From assembly GCF_010499255.1 (NCBI RefSeq), contig NZ_JAAGRN010000001.1:372001-436000 (forward strand): a DNA stretch of 64,000 nucleotides, read 5' to 3'. Shown piece after piece: positions 1 through 9,459 of this stretch (position 1 is its first letter; each line of letters starts with the position of its first letter). Under the pieces are notes generated by a model. It was not told the origin of the DNA. It saw only the letters and a program-made list of their open reading frames with translations, and did no database searches. A program made the position numbers and the translations under genes. Source of the stretch: Sheuella amnicola (GTDB lineage: Bacteria; Pseudomonadota; Gammaproteobacteria; Burkholderiales; Burkholderiaceae_B).

Positions 1-364
1 GACCGCTCGACTTCAGGTAGGCTTCGGCCCGCTTGGCCAAAGAGCGTGGATCACGCTCATAGCCTTTCATGTCGGTCGGTTCAACGACATCGCAAGTCAG
101 AATCAGCGTCGATTCTTCACGGAAAGGATCCAGATTGGCCGTAGCCATGTCTGGGATCAGCAGCATGTCGGAAGCTTCGATACCCTTCCAGCCGCCAATT
201 GAAGAGCCATCAAAAGCCTGGCCTTCCTTGAGTTTATCCTCGTTAATTTGGCTAACAGGCACGGAAACGTGCTGTTCTTTGCCCATGGTATCCGTGAAAC
301 GGAAGTCGACGAATTTGACTTCATTTTCAGCGATCATTTTCAGAACATCTTGAGGAGTGCTCAT
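1..364 (-). CDS. glnA: Glutamine synthetase type I, N-terminal part (runs off window start)
   Basis: Translating the minus strand from the ATG at 364 gives an open frame to the window edge, about 121 residues. It matches the N-terminal beta-grasp domain of bacterial glutamine synthetase I: it begins [20 protein letters not shown] and carries [10 protein letters not shown] around residue 51 and SDMLLIPD shortly after. The enzyme makes glutamine from glutamate, ammonia and ATP in the cytoplasm. The catalytic glutamates and the adenylylated tyrosine lie outside the window. The 194-base gap upstream holds a sigma54 promoter and NtrC-like sites, so expression is probably nitrogen-controlled. Confidence 0.96.
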   Translation of the reverse strand, partial: MSTPQDVLKMIAENEVKFVDFRFTDTMGKEQHVSVPVSQINEDKLKEGQAFDGSSIGGWKGIEASDMLLIPDMATANLDPFREESTLILTCDVVEPTDMKGYERDPRSLAKRAEAYLKSSG

Positions 365-440
365 TTTGGCTCCGGTACAAGTAAATGTGGTTGTTGAATT
401 GTTAGTGATAAAACAAAAATTCACTGTTTGATATTGCTTA

Positions 441-456
441 AGCAAATTTCATGCCA
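441..456 (-). promoter_or_regulatory. Sigma54 (-24/-12) promoter of glnA
   Basis: The minus strand reads TGGCATGAAATTTGCT, an essentially perfect match to the sigma54 consensus TGGCAY-N5-TTGCW, with GG at -24 and GC at -12. Transcription would start near 430, leaving a leader of about 66 bases before the glnA ATG at 364. Confidence 0.88.
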
Positions 457-496
457 GCTATTTTAACTAAGCGGTCACGCATAAAATTAGTTATAT

Positions 497-515
497 AAGC
501 ACCATAATAGTGCTT
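497..515. promoter_or_regulatory. NtrC-like binding site, distal copy 1
   Basis: AAGCAC-N7-GTGCTT is a perfect inverted repeat resembling the NtrC consensus (GCAC near one end, GTGC near the other). It lies about 75 bases upstream of the predicted glnA start point. Confidence 0.6.
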
Positions 516-516
516 A

Positions 517-533
517 AACACCATATTGGTGCA
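517..533. promoter_or_regulatory. NtrC-like binding site, copy 2
   Basis: The core CACCATATTGGTG at 519-531 is a perfect palindrome, closely resembling the strong NtrC sites upstream of enteric glnA. Its centre is 19 bases from copy 1 and 24 bases from copy 3. Confidence 0.7.
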
Positions 534-540
534 AATAATA

Positions 541-557
541 TGCACTTTAATGGTGCA
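541..557. promoter_or_regulatory. NtrC-like binding site, copy 3
   Basis: TGCAC-N7-GTGCA is a perfect inverted repeat and matches the NtrC half-site spacing. It ends two bases before the hemW stop codon, so the enhancer fills the space between hemW and the glnA promoter. Confidence 0.68.
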
Positions 558-558
558 A

Positions 559-1803
559 TTATAAAAACAAACTTTGCAGTTCGTTTAAAAAGAGCCAGCC
601 TTGCTGTGTTGCCTTAAACCGCGTGGGATCAGGAAATAGCAAGCCTTTTTGGATCGCCGTCTGGAGGGGGCGCGATAGTGTCGCCACATTCAGACCACTA
701 CGATCAGTGTACAGCGATAACGGCACCCCTTCCCGTAATCTAAGCGCGTTCAGCATGAATTCGAACGGCAGATCTTGAGCGGTCAAAGAGCGCGTTTCGG
801 AAAGATGGGATCCATCTCTTGCGATTGAGCCCTGCATCCACGACTCAGGATTGCGAGTTCGGGCATATCTGATGATTCGATCGGGAAAAGAAATTTTGCT
901 GTGCGCCCCGGGCCCGACACCAAGATAATCACCAAACTCCCAATAGTTGAGGTTATGTCTCGATCGTGCGCCTTTTTTAGCAAAGGCCGAAACTTCATAA
1001 CGCTCAAACCCAGCCTGACTGGCCATCTGCTCGATCGTTTGTTCCATTTCGGCTGACAAGTCATCTTCAGGCAACTCAGGAGGATATTTTGCAAATACTG
1101 TCTGCGACTCGATCGTCAGCTGATACATGGACAAGTGTTCTGTGCCGAATGAAAGTGCCTGGTTCGCATCGGCGATGCACTCAGCAAGAGTTTGACCCGG
1201 TAGAGCAAACATCAGATCAAGATTGATACGCGGCACCGCTCGCTGCGCAATGTCGATCGCCTTGCGGGCCTGCGCAGAATCATGAATGCGACCCAGTTTC
1301 TTCAAGGCATGATCATTGAATGACTGAATGCCAATCGATAACCTGTTAATTCCGCTTTCCGCATAAGATGAGAAGCGGTTTGCCTCGACAGTACCGGGAT
1401 TGGCTTCAAGCGTAATTTCTGCATCCGGCCAAACGGACAACCTTGATCTGAACATGGCAAGCATCTTGTCGATCGCGCCTTCGGATAGCAGGCTTGGTGT
1501 GCCACCTCCAATGAATATGGCATGAACCTGCCTCCCCCATATCTCGGGCAAGGACTGCTCCAAATCCGCCTCAAGCGCCTTCAGATAAAGTTCCTCAGGC
1601 AAAGAGTCCGGAGCCTGATGAGAATTAAAGTCACAATAAGGACATTTGCGAACGCACCAAGGCACATGAACGTAGAGTGTTAATGGCGGCAACGCCATCA
1701 AGTGCGGCGTTGAAAAATCCGCCTCACCCACGCCGGATACGCCAGCGACTCGATGATTATTTTTTAGACTCGATTCCGAGACGATTTCAATGACTTTTTT
1801 CAT
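559..1803 (-). CDS. hemW: HemW, radical SAM heme chaperone (HemN-like)
   Basis: A 414-residue radical SAM protein of the HemW family, which binds heme and passes it to target proteins. It is often mis-annotated as oxygen-independent coproporphyrinogen oxidase. The cluster motif C50-x3-C54-x2-C57 sits in the block PWCVRKCPYCDFNSH, and the glycine-rich SAM motif IFIGGGTPSLL follows. It has about 35 more N-terminal residues than E. coli HemW. An internal ATG at 1698 starts exactly at the conserved MALPPL block and could be the real start. I keep 1803 because that ATG overlaps the rdgB stop by four bases (ATGA), which suggests translational coupling. Confidence 0.92.
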   Translation of the reverse strand: MKKVIEIVSESSLKNNHRVAGVSGVGEADFSTPHLMALPPLTLYVHVPWCVRKCPYCDFNSHQAPDSLPEELYLKALEADLEQSLPEIWGRQVHAIFIGGGTPSLLSEGAIDKMLAMFRSRLSVWPDAEITLEANPGTVEANRFSSYAESGINRLSIGIQSFNDHALKKLGRIHDSAQARKAIDIAQRAVPRINLDLMFALPGQTLAECIADANQALSFGTEHLSMYQLTIESQTVFAKYPPELPEDDLSAEMEQTIEQMASQAGFERYEVSAFAKKGARSRHNLNYWEFGDYLGVGPGAHSKISFPDRIIRYARTRNPESWMQGSIARDGSHLSETRSLTAQDLPFEFMLNALRLREGVPLSLYTDRSGLNVATLSRPLQTAIQKGLLFPDPTRFKATQQGWLFLNELQSLFL

Positions 1804-2417
1804 GCAATCAGATTGTGCTCGATGAGCTGTGCATGAAGCATTTTCAAAGCTTTCGCCCGGTGGCTGATTTGGTTTTTGCGCTCAATCGATAAGGATGCGG
1901 CAGTACATCCTTCTTCAGGAAGATAGAAATGAGGATCGTATCCGAATCCATTGTTTCCCTGAGGCTGGTCGACTATTTGGCCTTTCCAGATTGCCTGGGC
2001 GATGATCGGCTGTGGATCATCGGCCCTGAGGACCAAAACCAAGACTGCGACATACCACGCCGAACGATCGGCTTGATCCTGCAACAGCCCTATGAGCTTG
2101 CGATTGTTGGCTTCGTCAGATCTCGATCCAAACTCTTGCTCGGCAAAGCGGGCCGAATGCACTCCCGGTTCACCTTGCAGTGCAGAGACGCAAATCCCGG
2201 AATCGTCGGCCATGGCGGCGCGACCCGAATAATGACTTGCATGTCGAGCCTTGGCCAAAGCATTTTCGACAAAAGTCAGGAATGGCTCTTGGGCATCTGA
2301 AATACCAAGCGTCGATTGTGGTATGAGTTCAATTCCCAACGGGTTGAGTAAGGCAGAAAACTCTTTGATTTTTCCGGGATTGCTTGACGCAAGCACAACT
2401 TGATTCAGGATGGTCAT
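1800..2417 (-). CDS. rdgB: RdgB/HAM1, dITP/XTP pyrophosphatase
   Basis: 205 residues, normal length for the family. It hydrolyses non-canonical purine nucleotides (dITP, XTP) to monophosphates and so keeps them out of DNA. It has the N-terminal LASSNPGKIKEF substrate loop, MADDSGICV with the metal-binding acidic residues, FGYDPHFYLPE and the C-terminal ISHRAKAL signature. Its start overlaps the upstream LysR stop by four bases and its stop overlaps the hemW start by four bases, so the three genes look translationally coupled. rdgB-hemW is a known neighbour pair in Proteobacteria. Confidence 0.96.
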   Translation of the reverse strand: MTILNQVVLASSNPGKIKEFSALLNPLGIELIPQSTLGISDAQEPFLTFVENALAKARHASHYSGRAAMADDSGICVSALQGEPGVHSARFAEQEFGSRSDEANNRKLIGLLQDQADRSAWYVAVLVLVLRADDPQPIIAQAIWKGQIVDQPQGNNGFGYDPHFYLPEEGCTAASLSIERKNQISHRAKALKMLHAQLIEHNLIA

Positions 2418-3352
2418 GTTTTTTTCGACTTAAATTGGGTACTGGTCAAAACTTGCTGGGGAACATCACGAGTCAGCATGTTGACGAGTTCGCGTGCAAA
2501 TACAGGCAACTGTTCCAGGCTTCTCACGCATACGTGCAATTTGCGTTCTGCCCACTCGTCCGAAATTCGAACCAATTTAATATTTAGACGTTGCGCATAT
2601 CGCTGTGCGGCCCGCTCCGGAACCACGCCGATTCCAACTCCCTTTTCGATCATGCGACAAACCGTTTCGAAATTACTCACTTCCACCCTGAATCTGAAAG
2701 GATGACCGATACTGTTCGCAGCCTGGATCAGAAAGGCATGAATTGCACTCCACTCAGAAAGGCCGACGTATTCAAAAGACATCGTATCGGCGAACGACAC
2801 CTCGTCAAGGCCCCCAAGCTGATGGTCTAAAGGCGTCACGAGAACAAGCCGGTCTTCCTGATAGGGCAAAAACTCGAGGTCGGAGGCAGCCGGCCTTCCG
2901 GCCACGATACCAATGTCTGCCGCCCCTTCTGAAACGGCCTTGACGATGAGATAACTCAATCGTTCACGCAACTCAACAGTGACATCCGGATGTGAGGCTA
3001 AATAACTGCTCAACACGGCTGGCATGAACTCTGTCATGGCTGTCGTGTTGGCCATCATCCTGACTTGCCCTTTGATACCCCGTGCATACTCATGAATGTC
3101 GCCACGCAAATGCTCGATTTGACGCAGAACTTGCCTTGCGTGCCTTAAAAAAGCCTCTCCACTAGGCGTTAAGGTCACGCCTTGGCTATTTCGATGAAAC
3201 AAGCGCGTACCAAAATGATCCTCAAGATTTTTTACGCGGTTTGAGGCAGCAGGCAGAGAAAGATGTGACTTTTCTGCTCCACGTGTCAGACTGCTGGCGT
3301 CGCCAATATTCACGATAAGCTGCAAGTCGGTTAAATCGAAGTGGTTTGCCAT
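2414..3352 (-). CDS. LysR-family transcriptional regulator
   Basis: 312 residues with a typical LysR layout: an N-terminal winged helix-turn-helix (about residues 6-64, including LTRGAEKSHLSLPAASNRV) and a two-lobed effector-binding domain (about 90-300). It is divergent from the acyl-CoA dehydrogenase operon that starts 118 bases away, the usual arrangement for a LysR regulator and its target, so it probably controls genes 3471-6831. The effector is unknown; an acyl-CoA or organic acid would fit. The gene also overlaps rdgB downstream by four bases, which may be incidental packing. Confidence 0.9.
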   Translation of the reverse strand: MANHFDLTDLQLIVNIGDASSLTRGAEKSHLSLPAASNRVKNLEDHFGTRLFHRNSQGVTLTPSGEAFLRHARQVLRQIEHLRGDIHEYARGIKGQVRMMANTTAMTEFMPAVLSSYLASHPDVTVELRERLSYLIVKAVSEGAADIGIVAGRPAASDLEFLPYQEDRLVLVTPLDHQLGGLDEVSFADTMSFEYVGLSEWSAIHAFLIQAANSIGHPFRFRVEVSNFETVCRMIEKGVGIGVVPERAAQRYAQRLNIKLVRISDEWAERKLHVCVRSLEQLPVFARELVNMLTRDVPQQVLTSTQFKSKKT

Positions 3353-3470
3353 GTTTCAAGCCTGAACTTAATCAATCAAAAAGCCCGTGTTAACTAAACG
3401 TCAATTGGCAATTATCGCTGCCTGGGGCACATTAACGCTTGTATATCAACCGCAATCATAAGACAACCTC

Positions 3471-4631
3471 ATGACTTCGCACTCAGACAAATACCAAGAC
3501 ATCCGTGACGCCGTTCGCGACCTGTGTAAACAATTCCCCGATGAATATTTCCGCAAAATTGACGAAGCACGTGGTTATCCGGAAGATTTTGTTAACGCTC
3601 TGACCCAAGCCGGCTGGCTTGCAGCCTTGATTCCACAGGAATACGGCGGTTCCGGACTTGGCCTGACCGAGGCCTCCATCATTATGGAAGAGATCAACCG
3701 ATCCGGCGGCAACTCGGGTGCATGCCATGGCCAGATGTACAACATGGGAACCTTGTTGCGCCATGGATCCGAGACTCAAAAGAATCTTTACCTGCCCAAA
3801 ATAGCTGCAGGTGAATTACGACTCCAATCCATGGGGGTCACAGAGCCTACCACCGGCACTGACACAACCAAAATCAAGACAACTGCTGTCAAAAAGGGCG
3901 ATAAATACGTCATCAACGGTCAAAAAGTATGGATCTCCCGCATCCAGCACTCTGACTTGATGATTTTGCTTGCACGGACCACCCCTCTGGACCAGGTTGC
4001 TAAAAAATCCGAAGGCATGTCGATCTTTATCGTCGATCTTCGTGAGGCGATTGGTAAAGGGATGGAAGTGCGTCCCATTCTGAACATGGTTAACCATGAA
4101 ACAAACGAACTTTTTTTCGACAACCTTGAAATTCCAGCTGAAAACCTGATCGGCGAAGAAGGCAAAGGATTTAAATATATTCTCGACGGATTGAATGCAG
4201 AGCGCGTGCTTATTGCCGCCGAGTGTATCGGTGACGGTTACTGGTTCGTCGATCGCGTTTCTGCATACGTAAAGGATCGTGTCGTATTCGGTCGTCCTAT
4301 CGGTCAAAATCAGGGCGTTCAATTCCCGATCGCACGTGCGTTTATCAATGTGGAAGCCGCAAGCTTGATGCGTTACGAAGCAGCCCGCCTGTTCGATTCC
4401 AAGCAACATTGCGGCACGCAAGCTAACATGGCAAAACTGCTTGCCGCCGATGCATCCTGGGAAGCCGCGAATGCTTGCTTGCAATTCCATGGTGGATTTG
4501 GTTTCGCCTGCGAATATGATGTCGAGCGCAAGTTCCGCGAAACACGCCTTTATCAGGTGGCGCCGATTTCGACCAATTTGATTTTGTCTTATGTGGCAGA
4601 GCACGTTCTCGGCTTGCCGCGTTCGTTCTAA
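3471..4631 (+). CDS. Acyl-CoA dehydrogenase family protein
   Basis: 386 residues, a full-length FAD-dependent acyl-CoA dehydrogenase. The N-terminal helical domain contains IPQEYGGSGLGLTEAS (54-69). The middle beta domain has MGVTEPTTGTDTT (121-133) and INGQKVWIS (148-156). The C-terminal helical domain has the FGRPIGQNQGVQF and FHGGFGF-EYDVER signatures. The medium-chain-type catalytic Glu near the C-terminus is absent (VAPIST where YEGT is usual). E244 in LNAERVLIA aligns with the isovaleryl-CoA dehydrogenase catalytic Glu and is the likely base. It is first in a three-gene operon with an MmgE/PrpD protein and an SDR. The substrate cannot be named from sequence. Confidence 0.92.
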   Translation: MTSHSDKYQDIRDAVRDLCKQFPDEYFRKIDEARGYPEDFVNALTQAGWLAALIPQEYGGSGLGLTEASIIMEEINRSGGNSGACHGQMYNMGTLLRHGSETQKNLYLPKIAAGELRLQSMGVTEPTTGTDTTKIKTTAVKKGDKYVINGQKVWISRIQHSDLMILLARTTPLDQVAKKSEGMSIFIVDLREAIGKGMEVRPILNMVNHETNELFFDNLEIPAENLIGEEGKGFKYILDGLNAERVLIAAECIGDGYWFVDRVSAYVKDRVVFGRPIGQNQGVQFPIARAFINVEAASLMRYEAARLFDSKQHCGTQANMAKLLAADASWEAANACLQFHGGFGFACEYDVERKFRETRLYQVAPISTNLILSYVAEHVLGLPRSF

Positions 4632-4661
4632 TCATTCCAATAAAAACCACGGAGATTCATT

Positions 4662-6053
4662 ATGACGGCCTTACGATCGCCAAGTGCGCCAAGCGTCCTG
4701 CACCCAAGTGCGGAATTGGCAAAATTTGCTTCTGGTTTGAACTTTGCGGACATCCCTGAGTCCGTAGCGAGTCGCTGCGAAGATTTGCTGCTTGACACCA
4801 TGGCTTCGATTTTGGCCGGTTCGACAGCCCGTCCCGTCAAGGCGATCGCCAAGTACGCGGAACTCATGGGTCCGGCAAACGGACAGTCGGAAGACTATGT
4901 GAATCGTCACCTGACCTCACCCATGTTCGCAGCCATGGTGAATGCCGCCGCAGCCCACGTTGTCGAACAGGATGATGTGCATAACGGCTCTGTTTTCCAC
5001 CCGGCAGCAGTTGTGTTCCCCCCTGCAATCGCGGTGGCTCAGGCCATCGGGGCATCGGGCAAAGAACTCATAACAGCTGCAGTAGCTGGCTATGAGGTCG
5101 GCATTCGTATTGGCGAGTTTTTAGGTCGTTCGCATTACAAGATTTTTCATACGACAGGAACTGCCGGCACGGTGGCTGCCGCCGTTACAGTGGGACGCCT
5201 GCTCAAGCTGAATCCCGAGCAAATGCTCAATGCAATTGGTTCGGGTGGCACACAGGCCGCTGGTTTATGGGAGTTCTTGAGGGATGCCGCCGACTCGAAA
5301 CAATTGCATACAGCTCATGCAGCCGCAAGTGGATTGACTGCCGCCTATCTGGCACAGGACGGTTTTACAGGTGCGCGTCGTATTCTTGAAGGCTTGCAGG
5401 GCATGGGCGCAGGCATGTCACTTGACGCAGATCCAGCCAAACTGGTCGATCGTCTCGGGACACGCTGGGCGCTGGCGGAAACATCATTCAAATACCATGC
5501 CTCATGCCGTCATACTCATCCGGCAGCAGATGCCTTGCAATTCGTCATGCGTGAACACGGCTTGAAGGCAAGCGATATTGCATCAGTCATTACGCGTGTG
5601 CATCAGGGTGCAATTGACGTGCTTGGTCCAGTCACCGATCCACAAACGGTACATCAGTCCAAGTTTTCCATGGGTACGGTTCTTGCCTTGATCGCATTGA
5701 AAAACTCGGCAGACCTCGCTAACTTCGATCGTGCGCTCAAAGATCAGGAAGTCGCCGCGTTCCGCGACCTTGTTACGATGGAATTGGACGAAGAAGTCGA
5801 TACCGCATATCCGCAGCGCTGGATTGGCAAAGTCACTGTCAAAACCCGTGATGGCCGTGTGTTCGAAGGTCGTGTCGACGAGCCCAAAGGTGATCCGGGC
5901 AATACACTTTCCCGTCCCGAAATCGAAGATAAATCCATGCGCTTGGGAACCTATCTTGGCGCCGCAACTGATAATCAGGTCAAACAATTGATTCAAACTG
6001 TCTGGAATATTCGTAAACAGGACAAGCTGGGTCCCTTGTTGGCAAAGCCTTAA
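4662..6053 (+). CDS. MmgE/PrpD family protein
   Basis: 463 residues, typical for the MmgE/PrpD fold, which includes 2-methylcitrate dehydratase, cis-aconitate decarboxylase and some epimerases. Family features seen are LLDTMASILAGS near residue 45, QDDVHNGSVFHPAAVV around 105, a GTAGTVAAA helix around 168, and YHASCRHTHPAADAL around 280. GGAGAT-like spacing (ggagattcattATG) supports the start. It lies between an acyl-CoA dehydrogenase and an SDR, not beside prpB/prpC, so classical 2-methylcitrate dehydratase is not supported. A (de)hydratase or isomerase step in organic acid breakdown is the most that can be inferred. Confidence 0.9.
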   Translation: MTALRSPSAPSVLHPSAELAKFASGLNFADIPESVASRCEDLLLDTMASILAGSTARPVKAIAKYAELMGPANGQSEDYVNRHLTSPMFAAMVNAAAAHVVEQDDVHNGSVFHPAAVVFPPAIAVAQAIGASGKELITAAVAGYEVGIRIGEFLGRSHYKIFHTTGTAGTVAAAVTVGRLLKLNPEQMLNAIGSGGTQAAGLWEFLRDAADSKQLHTAHAAASGLTAAYLAQDGFTGARRILEGLQGMGAGMSLDADPAKLVDRLGTRWALAETSFKYHASCRHTHPAADALQFVMREHGLKASDIASVITRVHQGAIDVLGPVTDPQTVHQSKFSMGTVLALIALKNSADLANFDRALKDQEVAAFRDLVTMELDEEVDTAYPQRWIGKVTVKTRDGRVFEGRVDEPKGDPGNTLSRPEIEDKSMRLGTYLGAATDNQVKQLIQTVWNIRKQDKLGPLLAKP

Positions 6054-6081
6054 TCAATACGGCAAACTGGAAGATTTAAAA

Positions 6082-6831
6082 ATGCGATTAAAAAATAAAG
6101 TAGCGATCGTTACCGGAGCAGCAAGTGGTTTCGGCGCTGAAACTGCACGTATGTATGCACGCGAAGGCGCGAAAGTCGTCATCGCCGACCTGAACGAGGA
6201 AGGTGCGCGCAAAGTTGCCGCCGAAATCGGATCGTCTGCAGTCGCCATTCGCTGCGACGTCAGCAAGCGCCCCGATGTTGATGCCGCTGTCGCCTTGGCG
6301 ATCAGTCAGTTCGGTGGCGTGGACATCGTTGTGAACAACGCAGGCTATACCCACAAAAATCAGCCATTTCTCAATGTTGATGAAGCTACGTTCGATCGTT
6401 GCTTTGATGTGAATGTGAAAGCCATTTATCACATGATTAACGCAGTCGTACCCATGATGCGCGCCAAAAAATCCGGTTGCATCATCAACGTTGGATCTAC
6501 TGCCGGCATTCGTCCGCGCCCGGGATTGACCTGGTATAACGCATCCAAAGGTGCGGCCAACCTATTGACCAAGTCGCTTGCCGTCGAACTGGCGCCGGAT
6601 AACATCCGCGTGAACGTTATTTGCCCGGTAATGGGTGATACAGGCATGCTGGGTGACTTCATGGGAGTCCCGGACACGCCTGAAAACCGCGCCAGATTTA
6701 TCTCGACCATTCCAATGGGACGCTTGAGCGTACCGAGCGATATTGCAAACGCAGCTGTATTCCTGGCATCGGAAGAGGCATCCTTTTTGACCGGCGTCGA
6801 ATTACCGGTCGATGGAGGACGAACCGTTTAA
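6082..6831 (+). CDS. Short-chain dehydrogenase/reductase (SDR)
   Basis: 249 residues, classical SDR. The NAD(P) motif TGAASGFGAE is near residue 13, and D36 after the second strand (VVIADLN) favours NAD. NNAG is at about 88 and catalytic Ser around 138 (NVGSTAGI). YNASK at about 152-156 gives the catalytic Tyr and Lys, and the C-terminal block reads ELPVDGG. It is third in the LysR-linked operon, 28 bases after the MmgE/PrpD gene. It probably oxidises a hydroxy intermediate from the two upstream enzymes; the substrate is unknown. Confidence 0.9.
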   Translation: MRLKNKVAIVTGAASGFGAETARMYAREGAKVVIADLNEEGARKVAAEIGSSAVAIRCDVSKRPDVDAAVALAISQFGGVDIVVNNAGYTHKNQPFLNVDEATFDRCFDVNVKAIYHMINAVVPMMRAKKSGCIINVGSTAGIRPRPGLTWYNASKGAANLLTKSLAVELAPDNIRVNVICPVMGDTGMLGDFMGVPDTPENRARFISTIPMGRLSVPSDIANAAVFLASEEASFLTGVELPVDGGRTV

Positions 6832-6843
6832 GCGGTTTGTCGC

Positions 6844-7587
6844 CTAACGGCGGCTGGAAAGTTGGTGTTCTGTCAGTTGACGGATACCAGCTTCAGCTAG
6901 GCCAAGCAAGTCGTTCAGTTGGTTCCGGTCGAAAGTGCGTCCTTCGGCCGTTCCCTGCACTTCAACGTATTTCCCGGATCCGGTCATGACAACGTTCATG
7001 TCTGCATCACATCCGGAATCCTCCAGATAGTCCAGGTCCAGAACCGCACGCCCTCCCACATTGCCCACAGAAATAGCTGCGACCGAATCGATCAGAGGAT
7101 TGCTGGTTAACAATCCTCCTGTGATCAAACTATCCACAGCATCCGCAACTGCAATCCATGCGCCGGTGATGCTCGCGCACCTGGTTCCGCCATCTGCTTG
7201 CAAAACATCACAATCGATTTGAATGGTGCGTTCGCCAAGTTTTGTCATATCCATGACTGCCCGCAGACTGCGGCCGATTAATCGCTGGATTTCCTGAGTG
7301 CGCCCGGATTGTTTGCCGCGTGCGGCCTCACGATCACTTCGGGTATGGGTCGACCGTGGCAACATACCGTATTCTGCAGTCACCCATCCCTGCCCCTTGC
7401 CTTTTAAAAATGGTGGGACCTTGTCCAGGACGCTTGCAGTGCATAAGACCTGGGTTTCTCCCATGCAAATTAGCACCGATCCCTCTGCGTAACGCGTAAA
7501 CTTGCGTTGAATTCTGACCATGCGCAATGCATCGACTGCACGTCCGGAAGGTCTTGGCGTATTGTCCGCAATGCTAGTATTTGACAC
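6844..7587 (-). CDS. rph: Ribonuclease PH
   Basis: 247 residues, full length. RNase PH trims the 3' ends of tRNA precursors by phosphorolysis. Visible family blocks are the N-terminal [33 protein letters not shown] with the phosphate-binding region, GRSLRAVMD, and [15 protein letters not shown]. The start codon is GTG at 7587-7585 (VSNTSIADN), with no in-frame ATG in a suitable place. It is divergent from the ggt gene with only about 30 bases between start codons, so the promoters must overlap. Confidence 0.95.
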   Translation of the reverse strand: MSNTSIADNTPRPSGRAVDALRMVRIQRKFTRYAEGSVLICMGETQVLCTASVLDKVPPFLKGKGQGWVTAEYGMLPRSTHTRSDREAARGKQSGRTQEIQRLIGRSLRAVMDMTKLGERTIQIDCDVLQADGGTRCASITGAWIAVADAVDSLITGGLLTSNPLIDSVAAISVGNVGGRAVLDLDYLEDSGCDADMNVVMTGSGKYVEVQGTAEGRTFDRNQLNDLLGLAEAGIRQLTEHQLSSRR

Positions 7588-7617
7588 AATGAATTCTCTA
7601 ATTTCGTGGGAAAAACA

Positions 7618-9459
7618 ATGAAAAATCGAAACCCTAGTATACGCAAGGCGGTCGCGACGTGTCTGGCCTTGGCATATTTACTGCCCATCCCTGCCTCGAT
7701 TGCACAATCACCTGCAGTCCAATCAAGCTCAGCGCCTCAGGATGTTGCAGTCGTCAAATATGACAATTCATTCGAAATATTCAAGCCTGTGTGGGGTTTG
7801 AAAGGAATGGTCGCAACGGAACAACACCTGGCGACCCAGGCGGGTGCTGAGATATTGCGACAAGGCGGAAATGCAGTCGATGCGGCTGTCGCGGTCGGGT
7901 TTGCTCTTGCGGTCGTCCTGCCGAATGCGGGCAATCTGGGTGGCGGCGGTTTCATGCTCATACACGATTCAGCAAAATCGGAATCAATCGCCCTGGATTT
8001 TCGCGAGGTGGCTCCTGCTTCTGCGACCAGGGATATGTACCTCGATGACAAGGGCAATGTGATTGCGGGGAAATCAACTCGCACGCCCTACTCCGTTGGC
8101 GTTCCCGGAACCGTTGCCGGATTGACTCAGGCATTGTCTGAACATGGCACTATGCCGTTAGCCAAAGTGATGGCGCCGGCAATCAAACTGGCGACTGAAG
8201 GATTCAGGGTTAGTCCGGTACTGGCTGAACAATTCAACAACCAGCGCACTCACCTCGAGCGCTGGCCCGCCACGAAAGCGATTTTCTTCAAGCACAAATC
8301 ACCTGCATCAACGTGCCGTCTAGAAGAATGTCCTGCCGCAGAAATAGAGCCCTATAAATCAGGCGACCTACTGATTCAAAAGGATTTGGCGCATTCTTTG
8401 AACCTGATCGCCCAACATGGAGCAAAAGGATTTTATGAAGGCGAGATCGCCAAGAATATCGTCCGATCACTGACTGATAGTGTGTCGACAATGACGCTTG
8501 CAGATCTGTCGAATTACAAAACAGTAAAGCGCAAGCCGGTCGAGGGTACATATCGAGGCATCAAAATACTCTCGATGCCAGCTCCAAGCTCTGGAGGCAT
8601 TCATCTTATTCAGATGTTGAATCTTCTTGAGCGCTATCCTCTACAGGATTACGGATTTGGTAGTGCGAAAAGCATTCATCTGATGGCTGAAAGCGCGCGA
8701 CTTGCTTACGCCGACCGCGCAGAGCACCTAGGTGATCCGGAATTTTTCAAAGTGCCGGGCAAGGGACTCGTATCAAAGAAATACGCCGATTCTATTTCGC
8801 CACTCATCAACATCGAAAAATCGACTCCCAGCAAAAACATCAAAGCCGGTCAGCCGCAAAACTACGAAAGCGATCAGACAACGCACTTCTCAGTCATGGA
8901 TGATCGTGGCAATGTAGTGAGCACGACATACACATTAAATCTGAACTTTGGATCAGGCATCGTAGCTGGCGGCACAGGTATTTTGCTCAATAACGAAATG
9001 GATGACTTTTCGATTAAACCCGGGGTCGCCAATGCTTTCGGACTTGTCGGTGGAGACGCAAACGCGGTTGCTCCCGGTAAACGGCCTCTTAGCTCGATGA
9101 CACCAGTCATCCTGATGCGTGATGGCCAGCCGTGGATTGCGACAGGCTCGCCCGGCGGAGCACGTATCATTACAACTGTGCTGCAAAATATCGTAAACGT
9201 CATCGATTTTAAAATGAACATCGCTGAAGCTGCATCCATGCCACGCATGCATCACCAATGGTTGCCAGACTTTTTAAGGGTCGAGCGTGGAATCAGCCCG
9301 GATACGATCGAAAAGCTCAAGGCCATGGGGCACGATGTGAAGGTGATGCCGACCATGGGTAGAGTGCAAACAGTGCAGTACGAAAATAAACAGTTTTACG
9401 GCGCATCGGATCCACGCAATCCAGATGGGTCGGCAATCGGAATCGAGCAAAAGAAATGA
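7618..9459 (+). CDS. ggt: Gamma-glutamyltransferase, exported (Ggt)
   Basis: About 613 residues from the ATG at 7618; a GTG at 7606 would add four. The N-terminus is a Sec signal peptide with an alanine/leucine-rich core ending near SIAQ. The mature protein matches the GGT family: a large subunit starting near [15 protein letters not shown], then the autoprocessing site DQ|TTHFSV with nucleophile Thr at about 421, and the PLSSMTPVI and GSPGGARI blocks. The enzyme cleaves or transfers gamma-glutamyl groups of glutathione in the periplasm. Its stop overlaps the yicC start by four bases. Confidence 0.95.
   Translation: MKNRNPSIRKAVATCLALAYLLPIPASIAQSPAVQSSSAPQDVAVVKYDNSFEIFKPVWGLKGMVATEQHLATQAGAEILRQGGNAVDAAVAVGFALAVVLPNAGNLGGGGFMLIHDSAKSESIALDFREVAPASATRDMYLDDKGNVIAGKSTRTPYSVGVPGTVAGLTQALSEHGTMPLAKVMAPAIKLATEGFRVSPVLAEQFNNQRTHLERWPATKAIFFKHKSPASTCRLEECPAAEIEPYKSGDLLIQKDLAHSLNLIAQHGAKGFYEGEIAKNIVRSLTDSVSTMTLADLSNYKTVKRKPVEGTYRGIKILSMPAPSSGGIHLIQMLNLLERYPLQDYGFGSAKSIHLMAESARLAYADRAEHLGDPEFFKVPGKGLVSKKYADSISPLINIEKSTPSKNIKAGQPQNYESDQTTHFSVMDDRGNVVSTTYTLNLNFGSGIVAGGTGILLNNEMDDFSIKPGVANAFGLVGGDANAVAPGKRPLSSMTPVILMRDGQPWIATGSPGGARIITTVLQNIVNVIDFKMNIAEAASMPRMHHQWLPDFLRVERGISPDTIEKLKAMGHDVKVMPTMGRVQTVQYENKQFYGASDPRNPDGSAIGIEQKK

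Noticed and set aside
3403-3413. AATTGGCAATT palindrome in the LysR/acyl-CoA dehydrogenase gap as LysR operator
   Set aside because: It is AT-rich and short, and lacks a clear T-N11-A LysR box; not strong enough to list.
3816-4604. 262-residue minus-strand frame opposite the acyl-CoA dehydrogenase
   Set aside because: It lies fully inside a well supported gene and lacks domain features or its own ribosome site.
7581-7586. TTGACA in the rph/ggt gap as a ggt -35 element
   Set aside because: No acceptable -10 hexamer lies 16-18 bases downstream, and the bases are part of the rph start.
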